Source: Mangrovimonas sp. ST2L15 (GTDB taxonomy: Bacteria > Bacteroidota > Bacteroidia > Flavobacteriales > Flavobacteriaceae). From it: a stretch of DNA of 64,000 nt. The stretch spans positions 496,001-560,000 of the forward strand of contig NZ_LBIQ01000030.1 of the NCBI RefSeq assembly GCF_001280515.1, given 5' to 3'. The translations under genes were made by a program, and so were the position numbers. Below, one piece after another: positions 1 to 9,002 of this stretch. How positions within the stretch are numbered: the first letter of the stretch is position 1; every line of letters starts with the position of its first letter. The notes below the pieces were generated by a model. It did no database searches. It worked only from the letters and a program-made list of their open reading frames with translations, and had not been told where the DNA came from.

Positions 1-2005
1 TTCTCTTCGTGCGAATACAGACTATAAGTTTAATGACAGAATAAAGGTTGGATTCAATATTGCTCCTACATATACAAATAATAATACACCCCAGAGTGAT
101 GGTATTTGGTATAATTCACCAAGTATAGTGCAATCTGCTATCCTTACCAATCCATTAGCTCCATATAAAAATCCAGATGGGTCCATACCTTTAGCTGTAG
201 GCTGGGAATATGGAACAGCTGCTTCACCTAACTGGTATAACCAAGTGCAAATAGTTAAAAACCAATCTGAGTCATTAGGGTTGCTATCAAATGCATTTAT
301 CGAAATAGATGTGTTAAAAGATTTGACTTTCAAGTCAATGGTAGGGGTTGACGCCGGTCATAGTGTTTCAGATTTCTTCTCTCCTTCAACAGCGGGAAGT
401 ATTTTTAATCCACCTAATGAAAGTGATACATCAAGAATAAGTGGTTCTCATTCCAATAGTTGGGCGTATTCTTGGCTTTGGGAGAATACATTAAGTTACA
501 AAAAATCTTTTGGAGATCACAATTTTGATATTTTAGGAGGATATACGTTACAAGCTGCACGTTCTGAAAGTGCTTCTATGTCGGGAACTGGATTTCCTGA
601 CAATAGAGTTGAAACTCTTAATGCTGCCACTGAAATTACTGGAACTAGCGATATCCAAGAGTGGAGTTTGACTTCATTTGTTGCTAGAGTAAATTATAAC
701 TATAAAAATAAATACCTATTAACAGGGGCTATTAGAAGAGATGGATCCTCAAGGTTTGGCCAAGATAACAAATGGGGTAATTTCCCTTCTGTCTCTGCAG
801 GTTGGGTGGTTTCTGAAGAATCATTTATCCCTGAAAGCAAAGTTTTATCTTTCTTAAAGTTAAGAGGATCATTTGGTGTTACAGGAAACAATAATATAGG
901 GAATTACCAGCAATATGCTAATGTCGTTCCGACTAATAATCCATTCAATGATGTGCTTTTAAATGGTAGTAGCTTGGCCGGATTAAATAATACGGAACTT
1001 GGCTGGGAAACCAGTGAGCAACTGGATGCAGGTATCGATATCAACTTTTTTGATAACAGAGTTCAATTCACTTACGATTATTATAATAAAGTGACTGATA
1101 ACCTTCTTTATTCGGTAGAAATCCCAATTTCTTCAGGGTTTTACAACTATGTAACCAATATTGGAAAAATAAAATTCTGGGGACATGAATTTACTTTGAA
1201 TACAATAAACATTGATAAAGAGTTCAAATGGAATACTAACTTTAATATTTCTTTTAATCGAAATGAAGCTCTTGAGTTAGGTACAGCTAATTCTGCAATC
1301 TATGGAGACATGACAATTACAGAAGTAGGTCAACCACTTGGTCAGTTATATGGATTGGTTTGGGATGGTATCTACGAAACTCAAGAAGAATTTGACAATT
1401 CTCCACATCATGAAGGAGCAGAGGTAGGAAGTGTCAAGTATCTTGACATGAATGGAGATGGAGTAGTTACAAATGATGATAGGGACCGAAGACCTATAGG
1501 TAATACAGCACCTAAGTTCAATTATGGATTTACAAATACGTTTTCATATAAGAATATAGATCTATCTATAGTTTGTCAAGGGGCGCATGGGCATAAAATT
1601 GCAAATATGTCTGAAAGATTTACAGGTAATTTAGATGGTGCATTCAACGTGTTAAAAGATCTTGAAAATAGATGGAGGTCTGAAGATAATCCTGGTAATG
1701 GTCGTTGGGGGAAAGCATCTGGAAATACTGGTCCTGAAAGAGACTGGGCTAGTTCGAAATGGGTGTATGACGCAAGTTATTTAACAATTAAAAATATAAC
1801 TCTCGGATATAGCTTTACAGAATCTAAGTATGATTATTTAAAGGGATTGCGAATTTATACGAGTTTGCAACAAGCCTTCGTTTTTACCGATTATCCAGGA
1901 GGGAACCCAGAAGTATCTGCGGGAGTTGGACTGTTTTCAGGTGTTGATAACACAACCTATCCCGTGCCAAGAACATTAACTTTTGGTGTTAATTACAATT
2001 TTTAA
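1..2005 (+). CDS. SusC-like TonB-dependent outer-membrane receptor, 3' part
   Basis: The reading frame is open from the first bases of the window, so the gene begins upstream and only about 668 C-terminal residues are present. An internal GTG at 128 is not a start. The sequence has the alternating aromatic/polar strands of a beta-barrel, ends in an aromatic residue (terminal NYNF, a typical outer-membrane insertion signal), and contains the SusC-family segments GAIRRDGSSRFG, RGSFGVTGN, a DMNGDGVV calcium-like loop and an IGNTAPKFNYGF-type segment. SusC proteins import oligosaccharides through the outer membrane using TonB energy, with SusD as lid. The susD-like gene follows after 13 bases, so both are one operon. 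The TonB box, plug and carboxypeptidase-like N-domain are outside the window. The substrate is not readable from this protein; the GH5 downstream suggests a beta-glucan. Confidence 0.93.
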   Translation, partial: SLRANTDYKFNDRIKVGFNIAPTYTNNNTPQSDGIWYNSPSIVQSAILTNPLAPYKNPDGSIPLAVGWEYGTAASPNWYNQVQIVKNQSESLGLLSNAFIEIDVLKDLTFKSMVGVDAGHSVSDFFSPSTAGSIFNPPNESDTSRISGSHSNSWAYSWLWENTLSYKKSFGDHNFDILGGYTLQAARSESASMSGTGFPDNRVETLNAATEITGTSDIQEWSLTSFVARVNYNYKNKYLLTGAIRRDGSSRFGQDNKWGNFPSVSAGWVVSEESFIPESKVLSFLKLRGSFGVTGNNNIGNYQQYANVVPTNNPFNDVLLNGSSLAGLNNTELGWETSEQLDAGIDINFFDNRVQFTYDYYNKVTDNLLYSVEIPISSGFYNYVTNIGKIKFWGHEFTLNTINIDKEFKWNTNFNISFNRNEALELGTANSAIYGDMTITEVGQPLGQLYGLVWDGIYETQEEFDNSPHHEGAEVGSVKYLDMNGDGVVTNDDRDRRPIGNTAPKFNYGFTNTFSYKNIDLSIVCQGAHGHKIANMSERFTGNLDGAFNVLKDLENRWRSEDNPGNGRWGKASGNTGPERDWASSKWVYDASYLTIKNITLGYSFTESKYDYLKGLRIYTSLQQAFVFTDYPGGNPEVSAGVGLFSGVDNTTYPVPRTLTFGVNYNF

Positions 2006-2018
2006 AAAAAGGAAAGAT

Positions 2019-3518
2019 ATGAAAAATAGAATTTTAGTAATAGCTATAGGATGCTTCAGTTTATTGGGGTGTAGTGATGACTTTTTAGAGAAATTACCGG
2101 AAACAGTGGTTTCTGGAGAAAACTTTTACAAAACAGAAGAGGATTTCAGATTAGCCAATGTAGGCATGTATGTTCCGTTAAGGAATTTATATGGAACAGG
2201 TCTTGCAGACTATGGGGCGTGGTCAATGGGTGAAATGAGATCAGATAATACATGTTTCATTTACAATGAAGACAATAGGGGGTATGCCGATAGAGAATAT
2301 GTTGAGCAATTTATTGATGATCCCAATAGTGGTGCAATTTCAAATAAATACCAAAACGACTATATCATTATTGGAAGAGCTAACCAAATTTTAGATAAGA
2401 TTGATGCTGGGGAATTTGACCAAACTCAAAAAGATAATTATAAGGGACAAGCATTGTTTTTAAGAGCTTTTGCTTATTTTGATTTAGTTCAATATTTTGG
2501 AGATGTGCCTTTGGTTTTAACTCCTCCAACAACATATGAGGAAACAATTACCGGCCAAACCGCAAAAGAGGAAATATATAATCAAATAATAGGAGACCTT
2601 GCTTTAGCGGGGACACTATTGCCAAACAAAGCTACCCAGCAGGTTGGTTTTGTTGCAGATGGTGCAGCATGGACCCTTTTGGGTAATATTTATCTTGTTT
2701 TGGAGCAATGGCAAAATGCAGTTGATGCTTTAATGAATGTTGAGGGGTATTCATTGCTTGGTAATTACTCAGATATTTACGAGCCAGCCAATAAAAATCA
2801 CTCTGAGTCTATTTTTGAAGTTCAATATTACGCTGATCAAACTTCAGGGGTTTCCAGTAACTTTGCTTATAATTTCCTTCCGATTCTTTCAAACCCAGGT
2901 GTTATTCCTGGATTCCCTGATGGGAATACCAATGCATATGCAGGTTGGAATACACCTACCCCGGATTTAATCGCAGCTTATGAAGATGGAGATTTAAGAT
3001 TTGATGCTTCGATTGAATTATTCACGGGAGATGACTATGTTGATATTCCATTCATAAAAAAATATGTTCATGGATCTGATGTAGCTCCAAATACTAATGA
3101 TAATTGGCCAGTTTATAGATATGCAGAGGTGCTTTTGTTTTTGGCCGAGGCTTATAATGAGCTAGGTAATACCACAGAGGCATTAAATTACCTTAATATG
3201 GTCCATGCACATCCAAGAACTGGTTTAGATCCTTTATCCTCGTCTAGTCAAGCCGAACTTCGTGATTTAATTTTACACGAAAGACGAATTGAATTAGCCT
3301 TTGAAAATAAACGTTGGCTTGACTTGGTGAGGACTGATAACGTGTTGGAAGTAATGACAGAACATGTGCAAAACATTTTAGCAAATCCAACGGATTATTA
3401 TTACCCAGCAAATGTATCACCTCCTGGTTATAATGTGGCAGAGTATCGTCTTCTTTTTCCAATTCCACAAAGAGAAATTCAGATAAATCCACTGTTACAA
3501 CAGAACCCAGGTTACTAA
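2019..3518 (+). CDS. SusD/RagB-like nutrient-binding outer-membrane lipoprotein
   Basis: Protein of 499 residues. The chosen ATG at 2019 gives a lipoprotein signal peptide (MKNRILVIAIGCFSLLGCSDD, lipobox LLGC); an in-frame ATG at 1983 would overlap the susC end and spoil the signal. The N-terminus carries the SusD hallmark FLEKLPET followed by ENFYKTEEDF. The helical tetratricopeptide-like middle has the family pattern KGQALFLRAFAYFDLVQYFGDVPLV, and the C-terminus has LRDLILHERRIELAFENKRWLDLVRT plus LFPIPQREIQINPLLQQNPGY. These are diagnostic for RagB/SusD. The protein sits on the cell surface and captures glycans for the SusC channel encoded just upstream. A weak hairpin with a T-run follows the stop. 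Confidence 0.95.
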   Translation: MKNRILVIAIGCFSLLGCSDDFLEKLPETVVSGENFYKTEEDFRLANVGMYVPLRNLYGTGLADYGAWSMGEMRSDNTCFIYNEDNRGYADREYVEQFIDDPNSGAISNKYQNDYIIIGRANQILDKIDAGEFDQTQKDNYKGQALFLRAFAYFDLVQYFGDVPLVLTPPTTYEETITGQTAKEEIYNQIIGDLALAGTLLPNKATQQVGFVADGAAWTLLGNIYLVLEQWQNAVDALMNVEGYSLLGNYSDIYEPANKNHSESIFEVQYYADQTSGVSSNFAYNFLPILSNPGVIPGFPDGNTNAYAGWNTPTPDLIAAYEDGDLRFDASIELFTGDDYVDIPFIKKYVHGSDVAPNTNDNWPVYRYAEVLLFLAEAYNELGNTTEALNYLNMVHAHPRTGLDPLSSSSQAELRDLILHERRIELAFENKRWLDLVRTDNVLEVMTEHVQNILANPTDYYYPANVSPPGYNVAEYRLLFPIPQREIQINPLLQQNPGY

Positions 3519-3527
3519 ACTTGAAAG

Positions 3528-3560
3528 AGCCATTGCAGACTTTAAATGTAATGGCTTTTT
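3528..3560 (+). terminator. probable intrinsic terminator after susD
   Basis: AGCCATT at 3528-3534 pairs with AATGGCT at 3550-3556 and is followed by TTTT. The 7-bp stem with a 15-nt loop is modest, so termination may be partial and the GH5 gene may be co-transcribed. Confidence 0.45.
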
Positions 3561-3584
3561 AATTATTCTTACTTAAATAATTAT

Positions 3585-5492
3585 ATGAGATACCTTCTTT
3601 GTTTTATGGCGCTCATTTTGAGTGAGTATAGTTGTTTTTCGCAATTCAGCGAAAAGGACTATTTAAAAGCCGATGGCACAGTCTTGCGGAATGAATTTGG
3701 TAAAGGAGATACTATTAATCTTAGAGGGACTAATTTGGGGTCGTGGTTAAGTATGGAGTATTGGATGTGTCCTCTGGGTACAGGCTCTCTTAATCGAAAC
3801 CAGTGGACGGTAATATCTTCAACAGGTATTGATAAAAATGGGTTTAACGCCTTTGATGGGAATTATGATACAATGTGGACAGCAAGTTCTAATAACCATG
3901 AAAAGGAGATTATTATTGATTTGCAAGAAAAGCATGTGTTTAATAGACTTTCGTTCCATTTAGGGTCTTTATCAAATGGTTATGCTCAATCATTCTCTAT
4001 CGAAGTTTCTGATGATAATAAACAATGGGAAACTATTTTTAATGGGCAAACCGATCAAAAAGACATAGTAGTACAGCTGCCAAACATCTATTTTAAACGC
4101 TACCTAAGAATTATTAATCAGAATAAAAATATTCAAACTTGGTCAATTGCTGAAGTTTATTTGTACATGGAAGATGATATAACAGTCAGGAACTCTTTAA
4201 TTAATCGGTTTGGAGTAAAGGATGCGGATGCTCTTTTAGACGCTTATCAAAATTATTGGATCACTTCAGATGATTTAGATATCATTAAAAGGATGGGAAT
4301 GAATATGGTTCGAGTGCCGTTTTATTGGATGGAATTAATGAACAATGATGGTTCTATAAAAAAGAATGGCTTTAGACAATTAGATTGGGTAGTTAGTGAA
4401 TGCGCAAAAAGAGAAATTTATGTGATTTTAGATTTGCATGGTGCTCCAGGTGGTATCAATGGTTTTATAACCAGTGGTCAAGCTCATATTAATGATATTT
4501 GGACGGATAAAAAGTATCAAAAAATGACGATTGACATTTGGAAGTCTATTGCTGACCATTTTAGAGGAAACCCTACTGTAGCTGCTTATGATTTACTCAA
4601 TGAACCATTTAGTAGTAATAAAGACAAGTATCCCATACATGAGTTGTATGATAATATTTATAAAGAGGTTCGAAAAATAGATTCAGATCATATTATTTCC
4701 ATAGGAGCTTTTCCTGTATTCTCTTATATGGTGCCGCCTTCTCATTATAATTGGAAGAATGTGTTGTATCAGGTACATCATTATAATGAGGACAAAGAGA
4801 ATTTTGAATCTCAAAAAGGCTATGTTGATGCTATTGTTAAAGAGGTGGCTCAGCACCAGTATTTATGGAATGTTCCTATTCTAGCAGGAGAGTTTAATTT
4901 CTGGAACTTTCCGAGTCTATGGGAGGATTATTTATCGCATTTAAATGGTCTTAATGTATCATGGAGTAATTGGGCATATAAAAACAAAAGGGTGGATAGT
5001 CCCATTGAAAATTGGGGTTTTTATCAAAGTAATACGAACGAAGTGCCCAATTTACAGAAAGACTCTTTCTCTGAAATTAAAACAAAATGGAGTCAATTTA
5101 CTACTGAAAATTTCAGAGAGAATACGGTGCTAAAGGACGTGGTTTCAAGGAATACTGGAGCAGCGGTATCAAGACCTCCACATAACCAAAGAATAGAAAT
5201 TAATTATGAGGGAAAGAAGTTATTACTTTTGGTTAAGTGTGTTGATGACGGTAAAGTGACTTTTCAAAATGAAAAAGGGCATTTTTTAGGTTTAAACAAA
5301 GTGGATAACACACTTGTTTTTAATGATGAAAAAATCAACAACATGGCTAAATTTTCGTGGATAAAAGTATCACCTTCCCGGTTTTCACTTTTAGGACCTA
5401 ATAATAGTTTTGTTAGCTTTGATGTGAATCAGCTTTATTGCAAGTCAAAGTTGATTTCTGCAAAGGAAATTTTCGACTATATAATTAGATAA
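3585..5492 (+). CDS. secreted glycoside hydrolase family 5 (glucanase-like) with inserted F5/8C-type domain
   Basis: 635 residues with an N-terminal signal peptide (hydrophobic residues 3-18, likely cleavage near FS-Q). The fold starts with LRGTNLGSWLSMEYW, which resembles the start of fungal and bacterial exo-1,3-glucanase-type GH5 enzymes. Residues about 70-195 look like a discoidin/F5-8C carbohydrate-binding domain (AFDGNYDTMWTASS, IDLQEKHVFNRLSFHLG, YLRIINQN, AEVYLY) spliced into the catalytic domain. GH5 then resumes with the MGMNMVRVPFYW and DLHGAPGG motifs. The predicted acid/base is Glu340 in LLNEPF and the nucleophile Glu436 in AGEFNFW. Residues ~545-635 resemble one or two blades of a fascin/ricin-like beta-trefoil. 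Adjacent to susCD, so it is part of a polysaccharide-utilisation locus. Beta-1,3/1,6-glucan is an inferred substrate. Confidence 0.85.
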   Translation: MRYLLCFMALILSEYSCFSQFSEKDYLKADGTVLRNEFGKGDTINLRGTNLGSWLSMEYWMCPLGTGSLNRNQWTVISSTGIDKNGFNAFDGNYDTMWTASSNNHEKEIIIDLQEKHVFNRLSFHLGSLSNGYAQSFSIEVSDDNKQWETIFNGQTDQKDIVVQLPNIYFKRYLRIINQNKNIQTWSIAEVYLYMEDDITVRNSLINRFGVKDADALLDAYQNYWITSDDLDIIKRMGMNMVRVPFYWMELMNNDGSIKKNGFRQLDWVVSECAKREIYVILDLHGAPGGINGFITSGQAHINDIWTDKKYQKMTIDIWKSIADHFRGNPTVAAYDLLNEPFSSNKDKYPIHELYDNIYKEVRKIDSDHIISIGAFPVFSYMVPPSHYNWKNVLYQVHHYNEDKENFESQKGYVDAIVKEVAQHQYLWNVPILAGEFNFWNFPSLWEDYLSHLNGLNVSWSNWAYKNKRVDSPIENWGFYQSNTNEVPNLQKDSFSEIKTKWSQFTTENFRENTVLKDVVSRNTGAAVSRPPHNQRIEINYEGKKLLLLVKCVDDGKVTFQNEKGHFLGLNKVDNTLVFNDEKINNMAKFSWIKVSPSRFSLLGPNNSFVSFDVNQLYCKSKLISAKEIFDYIIR

Positions 5493-5502
5493 GAACAAGC
5501 AA

Positions 5503-5830
5503 TTAGCTTAATTGATTTAATAATTCTTGCAGCTGTTTTTTCAATTCTATGATATCGCCCTAAGTCGCCGGCAATGAATTGGGGGCCAATATTTTTTTAA
5601 CTCGTAAACTGAGGCGTCGGCTATTAGGTTTTCAGCAAATATATAGGTTATGTTGGTTTTGGGGTTGTTTGTGCTTTTTGAATCTAAATCAGGCAATTGC
5701 TCTTCGGAAATTTTCTCTAAAGGCAGAATGTTTTTGCTGCCAATCGTTGTATTAGGCTCTAGCTTTTTTTGTTAAATTTCTATTGCAGGTTGGTTTTTTA
5801 TCGTCATGCCCAGGCATGGTTTTTCTTCGT
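5503..5830 (-). pseudogene. decayed copy of the zinc-ribbon gene at 9763-10182
   Basis: This stretch has no long ORF, but its minus strand reads as a damaged homologue of the intact gene at 9763-10182. The segment ISEEQLPDLDSKSTNNPK and then ENLIADASVYELKKILAPNS line up with SKEQLIDVASNSPKNPK and GNLLADASVYGLKKLLSPDS. An in-frame TAG (plus-strand 5560-5562) splits it, after which GDIIELKKQLQELLNQLS still matches the coiled-coil tail and ends in TAA (plus-strand 5503-5505). Upstream, the PGH of the VPGHYQKE region is recognisable near 5805-5820 but out of frame, and the CxxC zinc knuckle is not found. The remnant begins 10 bases after the GH5 stop codon. It probably marks an older or duplicated mobile-element end. 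Confidence 0.8.
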
Positions 5831-5978
5831 GGCGTCCTTGTTTAAATGATTTTTATGGTCTTAATCCGTTAAAATAGGTGTTATTTAACCTTTTTAGATA
5901 GTTGATAAAAACCATTTAAGATTTTTTTCATTTTTAAGGTTCCCCTAAAATTGTTTATGTTTAGTAAAATTTTTAGCC
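5831..5978 (+). promoter_or_regulatory. leader/promoter region of the ubiquitin-like operon
   Basis: About 150 AT-rich bases lie between the pseudogene and the first operon gene and must carry its promoter. No clean TTG/TAnnTTTG pair is visible; the nearest candidate is the TAAAATTTTTAG stretch just before the ATG at 5979. No recognisable riboswitch or terminator is seen. A perfect inverted repeat CATGCC-CA-GGCATG lies slightly upstream at 5805-5818, inside the pseudogene. Confidence 0.25.
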
Positions 5979-6371
5979 ATGACCATAACTATCAACGATG
6001 AAACCTTAGCGGGTAAACTTCTCAACAAAATCAAAATTGAAGTCCAATCAGAGACCATCACTTTAAAAGATCTTATTGCTGCTCGAGTGCAGGCTGAAGT
6101 TGAGGCCTACAACCAAAAAAGTAAGGACTATTTCAATGGCCTTGTGATCCCAGTCCAAGCTGAAAAAACACTTAATGGCTACAAGTTAAAGGATGGAAAT
6201 AGTAAAATTGATATAGAGCAACAGACCTTTATTGCATGGGACGCTTTCCAAAAAAACGGATACTTTGTTTTGATTGATGATGAGCAGGCAGAAGATTTAG
6301 AGCAAGAACTTCTCGTCAATGAGAACACCAGTATTTCTTTTGTTAAACTAACACCGTTAGTTGGGGGATAA
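5979..6371 (+). CDS. ubiquitin-like (beta-grasp) protein with C-terminal Gly-Gly
   Basis: 130 residues. The start is a beta-hairpin pattern (residues 2-8 and 16-24) followed by an amphipathic helix (29-46), the order expected of a beta-grasp fold. Residues 50-85 look like an insertion, and the last strand (117-125) runs into the C-terminus LTPLVGG. Gly129-Gly130 are the final residues, so the protein could be adenylated by an E1 without prior proteolysis, as for ubiquitin, ThiS and MoaD. The third gene of the same operon encodes an E1/ThiF-type enzyme, which strongly supports this reading. The spacing to the next ATG is 3 bases. At 130 residues it is longer than ThiS (~66) or MoaD (~80). I do not know a named family for it. 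Conjugation to a target versus sulfur carriage is undetermined. Confidence 0.72.
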   Translation: MTITINDETLAGKLLNKIKIEVQSETITLKDLIAARVQAEVEAYNQKSKDYFNGLVIPVQAEKTLNGYKLKDGNSKIDIEQQTFIAWDAFQKNGYFVLIDDEQAEDLEQELLVNENTSISFVKLTPLVGG

Positions 6372-6374
6372 TAT

Positions 6375-9002
6375 ATGGGAATTAAAGACACTTTAAAGTC
6401 GCTGTTTAAGAGTAATCAAAGCGACCTAGAAATAAACTTAGAAAGCAAACATCAAAAGAGGTTTGATCAAGACCTAAAACAGGTCGTTGATGAAATTAAC
6501 GATACCTACAATTCTCCTGGGTGGTATTCAGTCATTACTTGGGGGAAATTAAAGTCTTATAAGGTGATTAAAGGCCGAAGTGCCTCTTATAAGAAAGAAT
6601 TGGTTGTTTATTTGATAAGGCGCTTCAATGACATTAAAAAGAAGAATGACAAAAAAAAATCTTGGACTAGTCGTGATCCTGAAAGATTATTGGAATCTAT
6701 ATATAGTGAACTTTTAAGTGGATTGTTAAGATCTGATTTAAGTTATGAGATTTCTGAACTTGAATATCTCTTAAAAAAGTACAAGAAATCTGATGAAGCG
6801 AATATCAGAAAATTTGTTGAATGGCCCATTGGATTTACCATTCAACAGCTTGAGCGTATCATCAAAAAAGATGGTATGTCTAACGAGCTCAAGACGTTCT
6901 TGGAAGGTTTCCTAAAGTGGCCACAAATGAAACAAGAAAGAAGCTATTGGGGCACCGACATGGAAAAAGTCAGATTGAAAATCCAGAAATGGGTGTTTGA
7001 AGACGATCATGAAGAAGGCACCACACTTCCTTATAAATTAACAGCAGATCGGTTTGGAAAAGTGGTCAATCACGATATTCAAAGCCTTGATAAAGAAATG
7101 ATAAATTCAGTTTATGAATTAGCCCATTTATTTATAACGGCCAAGTCATCCAAACCAACCCAAAAATACCTAAAGGCTACCAGTGAAGTCATTGATAACA
7201 TTGGAATTACTAAGTATAAAGCATTGATTCAACCGTGGATTGAACTTGTTTGTTCTCTTAAGGAGATTATAGTAACCAAAACAGACACCTATGGTGGGCG
7301 CACATATACCTATAATACCCATGAGTTCATAGATGAAAAAAATCTTGTTTTCTTGAAGGGAATGGTTTGGAGCTTGGTTAAGTTCTATGATTCTAAAACC
7401 CTAGAGTTAGTGGCCAAACTAGCTGAGAGATCCTTTAAAAAAATACCAGGAGTGGGGCCAGCAGCCGCTGCCGTAGGAAATGCTTGCTTGTATGTGTTGG
7501 CAAATTCCAAAGGACTGGAAGGAATCAGTCATTTATCGCGTTTAAAACTCCGGATCAAACAGAATAGCACCCGAAATTTAATTACTAAATATCTGGAAGA
7601 AGCGTCAAAAAAATTGGGGATATCGTCCTCTGAAATTGAGGAATTGTCCATCCCTGATTTTGGATTGATACAGGGTGAGAAGTCGATTGATTTTGAAGAT
7701 TATAAACTGAGATTGCGTGTTGAAGATATAGGAAAGGTAAGTTCGGTTTGGATAAAGCCTGATGGAGCAACTCAAAAATCCACGCCTTCCTTTGTTAACC
7801 AATCAGAATCCCATAAAAAGGTTCTTAAAAAGGTTAAATCAGACGTGGCCCAAATAAAAAAGTATCTTACTGCTCAAAGAGACCGCATAGATCGCATCTA
7901 TTTGGATGACCGCGTTTGGAGTTTGGAAAATTTTGAGAAATTTTATTTAAACCATGGTCTAGTCAGTTTTATCGCCAAACGACTATTGTGGCAATTTAAA
8001 AAGGAGAAGGATTACCACACGGTCATGTGGGTTGACGGACAATGGCTGGATGAACATAAGGAAGTTGTTCATTGGATTGACGAAAACACATCGGTTAGGT
8101 TGTGGCACCCCATTTATGACTCAGTAGATCAAATCATGTTTTGGCGTCAGCAATTTGAGGAATTGGAAATAAAACAACCTCTTAAGCAGGTTTATAGGGA
8201 AGTTTATTTGTTGACTGATGCTGAAATCAATACCAAGACTTATAGCAATAGGATGGCGGCTCATATATTAAAGCAACATCAATTTAATGCCCTAACTTCT
8301 GTTCGAGGATGGAAGTACACACTTATGGGAGCCTTTGATAATGGCGTGGATGCAGAAATGGCTAGCATTAAAATGATTAAACACGACATAACGGCCCAAT
8401 ATTGGATCAATGAATTAAATGCTGATGATGCTTTTAATGATACTGGAATCTGGAACTATGTAGCTACAGACCAAGTGCGTTTTATTGATAAGAACATGGA
8501 AGTTATGGATTTGGTTGATGTTCCTAAGCTAGTTTTTACAGAGGTCATGCGAGATGTAGATCTGTTTGTAGGGGTTAGTAGCGTGGGGAATGATCCCGAA
8601 TGGCGTGATAATGGTGGATTGCCCCAATATGGCGATTACTGGACAACATACTCTTTTGGTAACCTTACGGAAATAGCCAAAACAAGAAAGGATATCATAG
8701 AGAAACTACTTCCAAGGTTAAAAATTAAAAAAGTAGCCCATATCGATGGGAAGTTTTTGATTGTTAAGGGTTCTAAACGAACTTATAAAATCCATATTGG
8801 AAGCACCAATATACTTATGGCGCCAAACGATCAATATTTATGTATTGTCCAGGCAAGAGGAAAGGAGGCTATTACAGACAAGGTTTTCTTACCATTTGAA
8901 GGAGACAGAGGCCTTTCGTTGGTTCTTAGTAAAGCGTTCTTGTTGGCAGATGACCACAAGATAACAGATCCTACCATTTTAAGCCAAATCAATCGATCGT
9001 GA
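6375..9002 (+). CDS. DUF4132-type large protein of the Ubl/E1 operon
   Basis: 875 residues, no signal peptide or membrane segment, so probably cytosolic. The N-terminal ~450 residues are helical and repeat-like with no motif that I recognise. The second half carries segments typical of DUF4132 proteins (the MolR-type group): LWHPIYD near residue 576, an aromatic MFWRQQF, then QPLKQVYREVY near residues 600-610. The C-terminal block has YKIHIGSTNILM, NDQYLCIV and LSKAFLLADD, and matches the usual DUF4132 C-terminal part. The WGR domain often present in relatives is not seen. It sits between the ubiquitin-like gene (3-base gap) and the E1 gene (4-base overlap), so it is very likely the client, effector or partner of that modifier. 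Its biochemical activity is unknown. It does not end in Gly-Gly. Confidence 0.75.
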   Translation: MGIKDTLKSLFKSNQSDLEINLESKHQKRFDQDLKQVVDEINDTYNSPGWYSVITWGKLKSYKVIKGRSASYKKELVVYLIRRFNDIKKKNDKKKSWTSRDPERLLESIYSELLSGLLRSDLSYEISELEYLLKKYKKSDEANIRKFVEWPIGFTIQQLERIIKKDGMSNELKTFLEGFLKWPQMKQERSYWGTDMEKVRLKIQKWVFEDDHEEGTTLPYKLTADRFGKVVNHDIQSLDKEMINSVYELAHLFITAKSSKPTQKYLKATSEVIDNIGITKYKALIQPWIELVCSLKEIIVTKTDTYGGRTYTYNTHEFIDEKNLVFLKGMVWSLVKFYDSKTLELVAKLAERSFKKIPGVGPAAAAVGNACLYVLANSKGLEGISHLSRLKLRIKQNSTRNLITKYLEEASKKLGISSSEIEELSIPDFGLIQGEKSIDFEDYKLRLRVEDIGKVSSVWIKPDGATQKSTPSFVNQSESHKKVLKKVKSDVAQIKKYLTAQRDRIDRIYLDDRVWSLENFEKFYLNHGLVSFIAKRLLWQFKKEKDYHTVMWVDGQWLDEHKEVVHWIDENTSVRLWHPIYDSVDQIMFWRQQFEELEIKQPLKQVYREVYLLTDAEINTKTYSNRMAAHILKQHQFNALTSVRGWKYTLMGAFDNGVDAEMASIKMIKHDITAQYWINELNADDAFNDTGIWNYVATDQVRFIDKNMEVMDLVDVPKLVFTEVMRDVDLFVGVSSVGNDPEWRDNGGLPQYGDYWTTYSFGNLTEIAKTRKDIIEKLLPRLKIKKVAHIDGKFLIVKGSKRTYKIHIGSTNILMAPNDQYLCIVQARGKEAITDKVFLPFEGDRGLSLVLSKAFLLADDHKITDPTILSQINRS

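Noticed and set aside
128-2005. GTG at 128 as the start of the SusC-like gene
   Set aside because: The frame is open and homologous-looking upstream to the window edge, so it is an internal codon of a truncated gene.
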